A program made the position numbers and the translations under genes. From Brachionus koreanus (taxonomy: Eukaryota; Rotifera; Eurotatoria; Ploima; Brachionidae): DNA of 64,000 nucleotides. Every line of letters starts with the position of its first letter. The first letter of the stretch is position 1. Of this stretch, positions 14,716-33,253 are shown one piece after another. The DNA lies in NCBI GenBank assembly GCA_016987375.1, contig PJRA01000376.1:1-64000 (forward strand), written 5' to 3'. The notes below the pieces were generated by a model. The model ran no database searches, was not told the DNA's origin, and was given only the letters and a program-made list of their open reading frames with translations.

Positions 14716-16034
14716 AACAGGAGTTAGCTGATGAGGACTATAACCAACCAGAAAAGGTCCAACGTGTCGAGCCTTTGCGACATTGTACGGTCGATATGTC
14801 CTTTTGTAATAAGGATAATATTTACGAATTATTTTCTGTTATTCGTTTAATTGGGTACGACGAGCCCAAGGATAAAGTCCGTGGACATTTTCACGTCGTT
14901 GGAATTCCCAAAATATCAAAAAGGTTAGTAATTTTTTTATTTTTTATAGTTTAGTAAAGGTTTGTTTATAGAAATGTTCGGGACATGTCCAAAGCCTCTT
15001 TAGAGGCGATGGGTATAAGTAATCCGCAAGGTAAATTGGCATTGATACAGATGCATTTTAATCAGATAAAGGACCAAGTTCATTATAATAACATTATTAA
15101 CTATATAAAACGTAAAACAGTAATTTATGATAATCCCACTAGTGAATATAAAGCCGATAACCGTCAATCAATATTATCCAAAATTCGGGAACTTAAGGAC
15201 CGCCCTAAACACACTCAAGCCGAAATGGCTGAGTTTAGACAGGAGTAGCCTGAATATAATTCATGGAAAGTGGATTGTATCAAGTTAAGATTAGGTAAAA
15301 ATTTTAGTAATCATCTTCAGTCCCTTGAGGATCAGAGGATGAAAGAGGATGAGAATATGCCTCTAAGCAAACAAGATATTAAGAAATTAATTCCATTTAA
15401 AAATTTTATTGAGTTTATTAGGGATATCAGGATAAAGATTGATGCTCACCCAAGTAATTCAGGCTATGCCTGTATACTTGGAGGTAGAGCCTCAACATAT
15501 AAGACTACTATCTGCGAGATATTAGCACAATCTTTTGGCCCTTATCATGTTTGGCCGGGCACACAATTCGTAAAAGAGGATGTCCTCAAATACGATAGTT
15601 CTGCTCGAGCCGCTATAAGCACGATAGTTATAGAGGAGTGCAAATGGCTCTCTTTGACAAAGAGAATAACATTAAATGACACTCTCTGTAGCATTAAGTA
15701 GTAATTATCTGGCACCGGACTCAATGTTCGGTTAGCTAATAATAAAATCAGTATTGACGATCTTATTCTTAAGATAGAGCGGTTCTTTATAAGTTTTAAT
15801 CCCGACGAATATTTAGATTTTTCTACTCTAAACGAGCTTGTGAACCGTAAGCCAAAATTCAAGCGTCGTTTTTATTTATATACTATGGATTCAGCCGAAT
15901 TGTTGAACCTTTATGCTAAACCTTCTTCACCATGGAAAGATGAATACAAAATATTGGTAGCAAAATTGTTACCTAATCCAATTAATTGGGAGACATTCCG
16001 AAAAAGAGGTTGCTTCAATAATGTCATCAATTAA
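14716..16034 (+). pseudogene. Endogenous Rep-like gene: HUH endonuclease plus SF3 helicase, decayed
   Basis: This is a remnant of a rolling-circle replication initiator of the type found in CRESS-DNA viruses and related elements. The HUH motif is visible as GHFHVVGIP (about 14880-14905), and a tyrosine-motif candidate YNNIINYIKRK lies at about 15090-15125. The helicase half has a Walker A-like GGRASTYKTT (about 15480-15510) in which the usual second Gly is Tyr, a Walker B-like IVIEECKW, and a sensor region ending in RLANN. The reading frame is interrupted by a 47-60 bp GT-AG intron-like segment after 14922. It also has in-frame stops at 15246, 15699 and 15702, so it is not intact. Apart from these breaks one frame runs through to 16034. 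A circovirus-like or other CRESS lineage cannot be assigned by eye. A parvovirus-type protein is less likely given the small size. Confidence 0.68.
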
Positions 16035-16152
16035 AGATTATGATTCAGATGTAGAAGCACCTGAAGAATTTGAATATAATTCAGACGAATTTTCCACCCA
16101 AAAACCAGATGGGATTACCCGAATATGCAGAACAATTTTATGATCAAGTTTA
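16021..16152 (+). pseudogene. Acidic tail ORF overlapping the Rep-like 3' end
   Basis: In the +1 frame relative to the Rep remnant, an ATG at 16021 opens MSSIKDYDSDVEAPEEFEYN. After about 30 codons the plausible frame shifts again, to one reading LPEYAEQFYDQV before a stop. It is most simply the frameshifted C-terminus of the Rep-like protein. A separate small viral ORF is the alternative. Confidence 0.35.
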
Positions 16153-16279
16153 ATTAATTAAAATTAAAAATTCTTTATTATTTCTTTATTCAATAAAATC
16201 TAAAAAAAAATAATTTCTTTTAATAAGCCCTATTAAAAATGAGACGGATACCCATATAGAGTACCGGCTCAAGTTTTTT

Positions 16280-16735
16280 TAATAAGTTAATTGTCTATGT
16301 ACAATTGTTAAATATATAGGAAAATATTGCTTTGTCATAGGTTTTGCTACCAACACGATTCTAGTAGTCTTTTATTCTCACTTTGCGTACCAACTAACCT
16401 ATTCGGTGGCTATTAGAGTGACTTACTTTTTCCATATTTAATTCAGTATTAGCATTAAAATAAGGATCGTTTTTATATTTAATAGTATTTGATACATCTG
16501 CGTTACCCATACATTACCATGTTGCTGTTGTTTTTACATGCATTTCAGTATGAAAGTTTGTGTTATTTCAGCACTAGTTGCTCCTGCTTTTACCATAACC
16601 ATATCTGCGTTAAAAGGAGCTATTAAGAAATTAAAATATTCTGGCCATTTAACAAGATTTCCTGAATCAGCACTTTGTCCTTCTATTTCATTTATTAAGT
16701 TAGATATACTTCTACCTTTTAATTGCCAAATTTTT
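16280..16735 (-). pseudogene. Degraded convergent ORF, capsid-gene candidate
   Basis: The minus strand carries protein-like sequence broken by stops and frame changes. One frame holds ISNLINEIEGQSADSGN, then KWPEYFNFLIAPFN and AGATSAEITQTF, before a stop near 16537. A shifted frame continues with EMHVKTTATW and later KYKNDPYFNANTELN. It lies tail to tail with the Rep-like remnant, as the capsid gene does in many ambisense CRESS-DNA viruses. It breaks off at 16735, exactly where the LINE begins. The capsid reading rests on position and general character. I do not recognise a capsid family motif. Confidence 0.4.
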
Positions 16736-17507
16736 AGGGAGGTATCTTGTCTCCTTATTTGTTTAATTATTTCATTAACGACCTTTTAAACGAATGCACC
16801 AATTTAAATATTGGGGCCTCGATTAATGGTATTAACCTCTCGATAATAGCATACTGTGACGACATCGTTATACTTGCGTCCTCTTTTGGCCAGTGTCAAA
16901 AACTACTAGAAATTTGCTCGAATTATTCAATAGCCTGGAAAATTGATTTCAATCCTGACAAATCTATGGCACTATTAATTCAAAAAACCAATGATAGTAA
17001 TGAACCTAAATTATCAGTCAATGGTAAAGAAATACCTTTCGTTAAAAGTGTTGAGCATCTACCAATTGGTGATACAAAGTATGTCAATAACTTATTTGAA
17101 GAAAAGTGGAAAAAAGTTGAAAAAAGCTTGTACGGTCTCTATGGATTGGATTGTAAACCCAAACAAAGTAGCCCAAAACTTGTCGCATTTCAATACAAAC
17201 AATTTTGCCAGTCTATTTTTAGACATACATTAACCTCACCTTTATTGGAGACAAGAAGCTCAGTGAACTGGAAACAAGACAAAATCTTCTTCTTAAACGG
17301 ACGTTTGGGAAAAGAAAAAGAAATTTGCTAGAATGAAACCAATTTTAGAGTCATTGAAAAAGTAGAACAAATTTATCAAAAACACAAGATATTCTTCCTA
17401 AAACAGATTAAATAAAGCAGCACTTGTTTTAGTCACTTAACTTACTTAAGAGATCATTATGAAATTTATGATCAAAAAAACAATTCCGTGTGCAAGCAGC
17501 TGTCCAA

Positions 17508-17538
<31 letters not shown>

Positions 17539-17940
17539 AGTATTACTGATTTTGATCCAAGGACAGCGATAGAATTGATTGAACACATACATTCTGAGAA
17601 AAATCGTGGCTTGGTTGACTCGATTAACTTTATAGTATCTATAATAGAAGAAAAAATTTCAAAAAAATTAGATCATCTTTATTTGTTTAAAATTTTAAAT
17701 GATTTTTTAAAAATAGAATTTTTTATTTAATTTGTTTTTTTAAATAATACTTATCATAATTTCATAATTTATTGTGACGTAAATCTTTTTATACTTTTCC
17801 TTATATGTATACTTAAATTGGTATTTATAATACGATATCGAACTAATTTAAACTTTTTTTATTTTTTATTTTTTTTCTTATCTTTTGCCTATGAGGCTTG
17901 AACTTAATAAATAATAATAATAAAATAAATTATCAGAATA
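16736..17940 (+). mobile_element. 5'-truncated LINE with reverse transcriptase C-terminal half
   Basis: The element opens in the middle of the RT domain (GGILSPYLFNYFINDLL), has the catalytic AYCDDIVILAS motif (YxDD form), and continues through NPDKSMALL and the thumb/C-terminal region to a stop at 17331. Further decayed sequence follows. A tail of TAATAATAATAA-like units at about 17910-17930 marks the 3' end. The sharp start inside the RT domain is typical of abortive target-primed reverse transcription. It directly abuts the degraded convergent ORF, so it probably inserted into the virus-like element. I could not find target-site duplications. Confidence 0.75.
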
Positions 17941-18310
17941 GCATCATCAAATAAGCAATGTGTCAAAAAATGGAGAAAAAAACCCATAAAATACCAAAAC
18001 AATTTTAAAAAATTTTCATAATGCAATTACTATAAAGCTATAAAAATTTTAAACAATTCATTAAAGCAATAAATTAACTAAAGTAGCCAGCCAACTAAAT
18101 TTTAAAGGATCTTTAAATAAATTCTAGATAAATTTATAGAGGTTTTTTAAAAGTAATCGGACATTTTTCTTCAAAACCTGTTTTTAAAATTTTCATTAAT
18201 TTTTCTTTAAGAAGTCTTTAAATTTATTTTCAAAAAGAATCAATAAACCACATTTACTTTAAATGCCGCAAATAATGTTAGTTTTATGAATACTTAAGAT
18301 AAAAATCATA
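17941..18310. other. Intergenic, AT-rich
   Basis: This is a spacer between two LINE fragments. I see no gene or RNA in it. Confidence 0.5.
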
Positions 18311-18495
18311 GTATGGTATAGTGGTTTATTGCAACGCATAAATGCGTAAATCTGACAACAGATTATGTACAAAAAATATAATTATTAATTATAAGTTTTT
18401 GTCTATTTTTGCTTTAAAAATATCAATAGATTGAGCTTCCACTGCATCCACTACCAGCTTATTCCAGCCATTTATTTCATGATCGCACTATCTAC
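18310..18495 (-). mobile_element. 3' scrap of the same LINE family as 34.0-35.9 kb
   Basis: Read on the minus strand, this piece matches the last 170 bp or so of the LINE ending at 35.9 kb. It shares the GCAGTGGAAGCTCAATCT and TTTAAAGCAAAAATAGACAA segments, the palindrome-like TTACGCATTTATGCG, and a terminal run of CTATA-type units. It is a heavily 5'-truncated copy in the opposite orientation. Confidence 0.75.
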
Positions 18496-19466
18496 AAAAA
18501 TCTTTAATTTCAAATTTTTGCATGCTTGGTTGAGATTAAAAACTTGCTAATTCAAAGGTTTAATGACCACTGAATGTCATCATTAGAATAAAATAAAGAT
18601 TCTAAGCTTAACGGATTAACATGAAAAATAAAGTATAAAATATTATTAAAATATATAAAATAATAATAGATAAATCTGGTTATATTAAAATTACTTGTTT
18701 GACAACTCAAAGGTAATATTATCTATAAAATTATTAAAATAGTATTCAGTATTTTCTTAAAAATACTGTATTATCTTTAATTTAAATTTATAAAAAGCGG
18801 AAAAGCTATGTTCAATTTGCATTTGATATTGACAAAGCCTTTTGGAGTCTCTTTTGATGAATTTGAAATTCTCAACTTTACTGATGCTTTAATTTTTGAA
18901 AACAGGAATAAAAAAAACAGGAGAATGAGCTCTATTTAGAAAAAAAATTTGAAAATAAATAAAAGCAATTTTTTTTTCGATCACCTAGATAGGAATGATT
19001 CAAATGGGAAAAAAATTCATTTCAATCAAGATCAAATAAAACAGGAACAATCTAAAAAAGTTAATCACGAACAGTGTACAAGTCAAGTCCACCAAAGACA
19101 AAGAGGTTTTGATAAAATATTCTGAAAACAAATTTAAAACTTTTTTAATCAATTTTAAACTTTTGTACTTTGAAGATTTTAACATTATATTTTGAAATTG
19201 CTTTTTAAAGGCAGATTTCGAATTTAGTATTCAAATTAGTTAGCTGGTGTAACATTGTTTTTCATAATTTAAGCATTTTTTTTAAATTAGCCAATTTAGT
19301 CGCATATTAAAATAAATTTTATTTAAGTTTTTTAAACCTAGTACAAAAATGACAAATCAACCATATTTAAATCATTAAATTAAAATACGACACAGAAATT
19401 CCAAAAGAAAACAAAGATAAATAATGGAATTCCGCATTTTTCTTTGTAATTATTCGGTGAATTAAA
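18496..19466. other. Intergenic, AT-rich
   Basis: This spacer lies downstream of the YKT6 stop codon. It is mostly A/T runs, and its short frames are low complexity. No feature is supported. Confidence 0.5.
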
Positions 19467-20273
19467 TTACATGTATGAGCAGCAAGCGTTTGTCTTTTTA
19501 GCTGTTTTGTAGAATGTTTTTGATTGGATTCCCAAATCTTCCGACTTGGCAACTAAATCGTCCAGTTTTTCACCTCTTTGTAAAATTGATTCAATTGTTC
19601 CATGCTAAAATTGAAGTCATAAAACTAATATAAACACTAAGTTGAATTTTTACTAAAATAATTTTTGTTTCGTCCAAGTCCAATTGAAGTTTAGTCAAAG
19701 CATCAGCTTCTTTTGGATTCTGTAAAACAAATATTAATAAAAAAAAGAAAAACACAAATATAAAGAATGAAAAACCTGAAATTTTGATAGCAAAGCTGGC
19801 AAGTCATTATAATTTGCTTCGCTAAAAAAGAATATAAATTAAAATTCATAAGAACGTTTCATATACCCTTCTTTGAGACTATTCCAAGTATTGTTTGGCA
19901 CTGCCTTGCTGAACTCGTCAAGAATCTTTTACGATTTATTTTCATGAATGATTTATTTAAAAAAAAAAAGAAAAAATACTTTATTTAGAAGACTATGGGC
20001 TACTCTATTACTATATTCTTGATCTGACACTACAACACCTGTTAAATTGTCAGAACGAACATAGACATGGGCCAAATATTCTTGCTCTTTAACAGAAGAC
20101 CGGGTTCCAACCGAAGTTCGTTCAGTAATTATTTTGGCAGTAAACTTCAAAAATTCGTCAACACTACTTCTCTGAAAGAATCCGAAATTGTTCAGATCGC
20201 TAGCTTTCTTGAGAATTTTGGCTTCGCCGCCGTCTGGTGATTTCAAAATAACAAAAACAGCAAACAATTTCAT
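19467..20273 (-). CDS. YKT6: v-SNARE YKT6
   Basis: YKT6 is a lipid-anchored R-SNARE acting in ER-Golgi, endosomal and autophagosome fusion. Five exons on the minus strand give about 200 aa. The longin domain starts [11 protein letters not shown] and includes [30 protein letters not shown] and GVVVSDQEY. It is followed by ILDEFSKAV and then the SNARE helix ([37 protein letters not shown] with the zero-layer Arg). The C-terminus is ACCSYM: a palmitoylatable Cys followed by a CaaX-like CSYM box, equivalent to the CCAIM end of vertebrate YKT6. The MKLF ATG at 20273 is chosen because the family begins there. Introns are about 40-100 bp. It is divergent from ROCK, 2.9 kb away. Confidence 0.94.
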
Positions 20274-23178
20274 TCTGGCTCTGTGCAAATAAGTAAATAT
20301 TTAAAAAATTTGATTTCTAAAATAGTGAAATAATGTTTTTTTTTCTGAATAAAATACTCAATGACTAAGTTGATTAAAAACTTGTATTTTTTAATCATAA
20401 AAATATTAAGTGACTAATTTTGAAAGAGTAAAAAATTATTTTATGTAAAAATTTTGCTCTTAATTTGAATAAAATATGAGCTAAGTAAAAAGAACGATAA
20501 AAAAGAGCCTTTATCAGAAACATAATTTTTTATGCAATAATTACTATGCAAAGACTTAAATTTGTCTTCAAGTGTCATTGTTATTTTATTCTAAACACAA
20601 TAATAATCTATTTTTAAAATTTCTATTTTAGCAATTGTTTATTTTAAAATAAAAAATGTTAAATTTATTTGTTGACAAGATGTTACGGAAATTGGAAAAC
20701 TTTATTTGTATTTTATTTAAAATTCTATTCAATTTTGTCTTCATTTTGTCAAATAGATAATTAAATTCTAATTTTTTGCTCGGATTGAGTCAAACTAAAT
20801 TTATCAATTTTTTTTTGTATAAAACAAGTTAAAAATAATTTTTACACTTCTTAGATTATTTTTCAGTAGGATTTTGTTTATCAACATATATTTACACTCA
20901 TAAACGAATATTTTTAGATTCCAATTAAGCTCAAATTTGTTGCATATCAACTTTTTATTCCAAATTATTTCAATTTTTGTTAGCAATAAGCAAAGCACAA
21001 TTCATGGAGAAATTTTTTTGTTAGCAAAATATAAAATAAAAGTCAAAAACAAATAAAGTAAGAGATACGAAAGAAATTTGCGTCTATTTTCAAGCAATTG
21101 ATTGTTCATTTTTTGTTTTAGAGAAATTTTTTATTAATAAAATTTAAAAATAAAAAAAAAGATTTAAACTGATGTAAAGTTTAGCGATAACTAATGAATA
21201 AATGTTGTATTTGTTTTAATAAGCTGTTTAAATTCAAATTAATCATTTTTAAGAGTTCGTTTAGCATGCAAAAAACGAAGCCAACCTTTTTTTTTTATTA
21301 AAATTTAGATTAACAGATTGATTAATAGTTGAGTATTAAAGAAACATCATTTGATTAAAAAATGTACGTGCTTAATACTGTATCAATATGATAAGTAAGT
21401 AAATAAAATCAATATTTTAATATGATTGAAGAAATTTAAAAGGGGAAGTATTTGTTTATCCGCAGAAAATACCGTATAATCTTTTCTAAAGCTCTTTTTT
21501 TGCTGTTCAAAACTAAATGAAAATTATTATTACAGAAGAGTAAAAACCTAATCTCTTTCTAAGACAAACTAATTGCAAGAAAAGAAATATCTCAAGGATT
21601 ATTTTGATTTGAATTGTTTGATATAACAAGACAATATAATCTCATATTTGTTCAAAATGGATTAACACTTTTGTTCTTTGTGTTAATTTGAATAATCATT
21701 GATACAGATTTTAAACTAGCAATTTTATTTTTCTAAATAGAATATTAAGATTAAAAATATTTATTTTTTAAAGCGGATTTTTAAATAAAAAAGCCTTGAA
21801 ATAATTTTCTCTTCTTAAATTCACTTCACAAATTCGAATTAAGTATCATAGAAAATTAAGCTTCGGAATAATAAAATCTAATTTTTGTCTAAAAGCAGAT
21901 TGGCAGCAGCAATCAAAAATATTTTTTTTCTGGTTTTTTTAGCACATCTGCCGTTTATTTCTCCTTGAGATAACATTTTTTAATTATTTAAATTAAACTA
22001 AAAATTATTTTGGCAAATACTTGAGTGTCGAATTATCTTAGACTAGAAAAATCAGAAACAAACACTAATTTTGATAGAGAGAAATTATTTGATGGATAGA
22101 ATTAAAGTCGAGTATTGTTTTTAATTTTTTTCTTTAATAAAAACTACTCAAAATTCATTAAAAATATCAAATGTCTGAAATAGATGTAAATATATTTAAT
22201 TAACTGGTATCAAATTTTGTACTCATTCAATTTAATAGATGAATGAGCCTTTCCATAATATTCGTAACCAAATTTTTTTTAAATGGTATTTTTCAATTTT
22301 CCTATTGTTTATAAAGTGTTGAGTTTTGGTTAATTGAATAATGAGAAAAGAAACTTGAATTCGAGTTAGACCTAGAAAAATACCCAATTTTAAATGACAC
22401 TATTAATTTAACATTTACATTTAGAATAAAAGAAGAATATTTAAATACAACTAAAATATTTAAATTATTATTCTGTTTGCTATGAATTTAATTTCAGCTA
22501 AATTAAAAATATTATTTTAAAAAATTTATTAACAGCATTAAAATTTGCTAGAACTTATTCTAAATGTTTATACATTCAACTCGATTAATCATTGCTCGAA
22601 TAATAAGTAGAATTTATTACGTCTAATCATTTATTTAAGTGGAACTTTGTGTTTGGCACTAATTCAAATCAATCGAATACAAAATCATGGTTCGCCTAAA
22701 TTAATTTAAAGTTTTTTTTTTTTTTTTTAATCTGTGATGACTTGACGTTATTCAAATTTTTCTTTTAAGTTTTTAAGAGTGAATTCACTCTGAATTTTTT
22801 GAGAAATTGGTTTAAAGGTAAAAAAAAAGAACGAAACACAAAATATATTAATATTTTGATTATTGTTTGCATACCTCTCTTTTTTTTTTGTATAGAAAAT
22901 TCTTTATTTCAAAAAATTTTAGTCTTTGTTTTCTCGGTTGTTAAATTACTTGAGAAAAATCCGATTTATGACAAATTACACATGGTTACTCTAAATATTC
23001 GGGTTATTTTAAAAACTTATTTCTAAAACAAAAGTCAATAGTTGACTCAAATTTTTGTTTTTTTTTTAGTCTTAAAATTCAAAATTTATTCTTTTTTTTA
23101 GTCTTTAGAGTTTTGTAAATAGAGCTGCGAAAGCCTGGTCAAGTTAAACAAGGTCAAGCTTTAGATGAATAGATAAAA
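20274..23178. other. Divergent intergenic region between YKT6 and ROCK
   Basis: This 2.9 kb stretch must hold the promoters of both YKT6 (minus) and ROCK (plus). It is AT-rich with only low-complexity open frames. I see no repeats, RNA genes or identifiable core promoter motif beyond generic TATA-like strings. Confidence 0.5.
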
Positions 23179-30220
<7,042 letters not shown>

Positions 30221-30709
30221 AATATTGAAAAAATTTTTTTTTGTTTTACGAAAGTTTAATATGGTTTAATAATTTTTTCTCAGTCGCGATCAATTTAAAA
30301 AATTTAATGCCTTTTTGGACTGTAGAACCAAAATAAAAATACTAAATACGGATTTTATTCGAGTTTTATTTATTTAGTTTTAATTTTTTAATCAAAAATA
30401 TTCAAAAAAAAGAAAGAAAACAAATTGATTTAACGGTATTTTACAATTTTTTTATTTTAATATATATATATTTTTTTTTTGATGTAGGTGATTTTTGTAA
30501 ATTTATTTTTATTTTAAATAAAGTTTGATTTAAATTTTCAATTTTTGGAATCAAATATAAAATAAATTGACATACTACATAATGAAATAAAGACAATTAT
30601 TTTTAGTTTAATACATATCTTCAGTATTTTTTTGCTAAAAAATTTTCCATTATTCAATTTTTGGCTTTTACGACTAAAAATTATTTTATTATTGGGTTTG
30701 TGATTTTCT

Positions 30710-31905
30710 GGCACATAGGCAACAGAGAGTTGTAATAGGTCAGCATAAGGCTGACTGGATCGATGTGACTAGTGGTGTTCCACAGGGAAGTGTTCTTGGT
30801 CCTCTGTTGTTCGTGATCTACATTAATGACTTACCTAAAGTTGTCAGTCACCTTGTTAAGCTCTTTGCTGATAATAGCAAGCTTATCGCTACCATTCGTG
30901 GTAATAACGACCTACTTGTACTACAGCAGGACCTTAATGCACTCACGGAATGGTCTATGACTTGGCGTATGCTGTTCAACATTGACAAATGCAGATGGAT
31001 GGAGTTCACAAGATCTGGTAGAAGTCAATCAATAAACACCGAGCTGTATATGGGTGGTTCATGTGATAGAAGACGTTTGTGCTTTGTTGACGAAGAGAAA
31101 GATCTAGGTGTTACGCTTTCTCGTAATCTAGATTAACAAAGCTACTGCAGTACTCGGTCAATTAAGAAGAACGTTCAAGTTCTGGACGATTGAGACCTTC
31201 AAGACTCTATACTGCGCATACGTAAGACCTCATCTCGAATATGCATCAGTTGTCTGGGCAAATCTCAGCAAGAAAGATATAAGCTCCATCGAGAAGGTCC
31301 AAAGAAGAGCTACAAAACTAGTACCTAGAATTAGAAATTGGACCTATGAAGACCGACTTGCTGAAGAGGCGACATGATCCAATTCTTTAAACTCAGCAAA
31401 GGAATAAATCAGATTAACCTGTCCCATGTAACTCATTGTCCCAAACTGGGCCTGCTCAGGGAATCAGAGGGCACCTGAGAAGAATCTCTGGCCAACCCTC
31501 TAATCATTGCTCGCAAAGAACTAACTTCCTTACAAACAGAGTCGTGAATGAATGGAATGGTCTACCCCGGGAAGTAATCGAAGTTTCTACAGTCAATTAG
31601 TTCAAAAATAGATACGATGCATAAAAGTACAATATGAAGAAATTCTCTCAATTATATAAAAGCAATAGCAGTTAAATTTCTTTAAAGAATTAATTGTATT
31701 TAAAATTATTCTAAATTTGTCTTAGCCGTAACTCTCCCGATCATTGTTTATATTTTGTCCTAATCTCGCAAATTTACCTATACCGATTATGTCCTTGAAT
31801 ATGAATCTAGTCTTCGCTGTATCTAGCTACCATAGTTGTTTTCCTAGTAAAACAACTCTGCAAGCCTGCTTGCCGTAGCTTATTATTATTATTATTATTA
31901 TTATT
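30710..31905 (+). mobile_element. Dead, 5'-truncated LINE with ATT tail
   Basis: The RT domain starts near VTSGVPQGSVLGPLLF and YINDLP. The catalytic box reads LFADNSKL, so the second Asp of the usual ADD is replaced by Asn. The frame continues to a stop at 31134. Beyond it, other frames carry the conserved C-terminal motif (TLYCAYVRPHLEYAS, KVQRRATKLV). The element ends GCCGTAGCTT plus about eight ATT units. It resembles animal Jockey/CR1-group non-LTR elements. The less AT-rich composition contrasts with the surrounding host DNA. Confidence 0.85.
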
Positions 31906-32242
31906 CGAAAAAAATTTTAGATTTAGTAAAAGTTTTTATTCAAATAAACATAATTCATAGAAAATAAAAAATAAATATATCAAATAATTGAATAAAATTA
32001 AATGAAAATAAATCCTTCCAATGCAAAAAAATATTACTAACAAACGAATTAAAATGTCTTATAACTTTAAAAAATAAAAAAGACATTTAAATTTTTTATT
32101 TGAAAAAATAACTTACGTAATCTTTTACCTTGAAAATTAAATAACTTGAAAAAATTATTTTTATTATATAACTAAAATAATTTTGTTTGCACCTATTGCA
32201 TTTTCCCTAATATTTTGCCCGATAGTTTATCTGAAATTTAAA

Positions 32243-33253
32243 ATGAATTTAAAATTTTTTCTTATTTTCTTAAATGTCTTAAAATTGCGCAATTGCTTAG
32301 TTTGCTCTTATTGCAATCGATGCAATTACAATGACCAAGATTCATCTCAAACATGTCCTGAGCCAAATTCAAGCTGCTTTAGTGGAAAACAAAATGGTTT
32401 TATTTATCAAGGATGCACAACACAAGATTATTTTCAACTTCAATCGATTTATACAAATGTGGAAGTTTGTCGTACAAATTATTGTAATAAAAAAACTCAA
32501 TCAAACAATCGCTATTCAACAACATGCTACAATTGCATGGGATGTAATATAGCTAATGCTAACAAATATACCCAAATATGTCCTGATAGTTCTTACAAAT
32601 GTTATAGTGGATCTAGATCAAATATGATTTATCAAGGTTGTACTTCCTCGACTTCAGCACAACTTTCAACAACTTATTCAAATGTAAGAACTTGCTCTTC
32701 TGATCTATGTAATTCATATAGAGCTGCGGACTTTGGTGGAATTTCCTGTTATTCGTGCCAAGGTTGTTCAACTGAATACTCTGGAAATAATATTCAGCAA
32801 GTTTGTCCGGACAACACATATAAATGCTATATAGGCATTGCTGTTGGGCGAATTTATCAAGGATGCACTAAAGAGTCATATTCAACTTTGTCATCAAGAT
32901 TAAAAAATGTCATTTTATGCTCAGGAAGCTTGTGCAATGCAAACAATTTGGTTTCAATGGGACCAACATGCTATGAGTGCTATGGTTGTATGGACAATAA
33001 CGCGAATACAAGGACACAAAAATGTGCCGATTCTTCTTACAGATGTTTTTCTGGTACTAAATTAGGATTTACTTATCAAGGTTGTACAAAATGGTCTGAC
33101 TCAGTTTTGAGGCAAAACTATAAACACATGCAAGTTTGTACTGAAGATTTTTGTAATCGATTTTATATAAATAGTTCTTTAATTCATAGAATAAGTTTTT
33201 ATTTGATAGGTTTAATATTTTTTAGAATTTTCTTGAATGAAATCATACTATGA
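32243..33253 (+). CDS. Secreted or GPI-anchored protein with four Ly6-like cysteine repeats
   Basis: This single-exon gene gives 336 aa. A hydrophobic leader (MNLKFFLIFLNVLKL) is followed by four tandem repeats of about 70 aa. Each has the pattern C-x-x-C, then a GC or RC pair, C (as in QTCPEP, QICPDS, QVCPDN, QKCADS), CFSG or CYSG, YQGCT, then a Val-x-x-C and C-N at the end. The regular Cys spacing with terminal CN is characteristic of Ly6/uPAR three-finger folds. The last 25 residues are hydrophobic (ISFYLIGLIFFRIFL) and may be a GPI-anchor signal. I chose the ATG at 32243 because it starts directly before the leader. No enzyme function is implied and the ligand is unknown. Confidence 0.72.
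   Translation: MNLKFFLIFLNVLKLRNCLVCSYCNRCNYNDQDSSQTCPEPNSSCFSGKQNGFIYQGCTTQDYFQLQSIYTNVEVCRTNYCNKKTQSNNRYSTTCYNCMGCNIANANKYTQICPDSSYKCYSGSRSNMIYQGCTSSTSAQLSTTYSNVRTCSSDLCNSYRAADFGGISCYSCQGCSTEYSGNNIQQVCPDNTYKCYIGIAVGRIYQGCTKESYSTLSSRLKNVILCSGSLCNANNLVSMGPTCYECYGCMDNNANTRTQKCADSSYRCFSGTKLGFTYQGCTKWSDSVLRQNYKHMQVCTEDFCNRFYINSSLIHRISFYLIGLIFFRIFLNEIIL

Noticed and set aside
15545..15862. Minus-strand ORF over the Rep-like helicase region
   Set aside because: It is a reverse-strand shadow of the helicase-coding frame, whose motifs are all on the plus strand.
16538..16789. Plus-strand ORF of 83 codons between Rep and LINE
   Set aside because: It reads antisense to the degraded minus-strand ORF and crosses the LINE junction, so it is not a gene.
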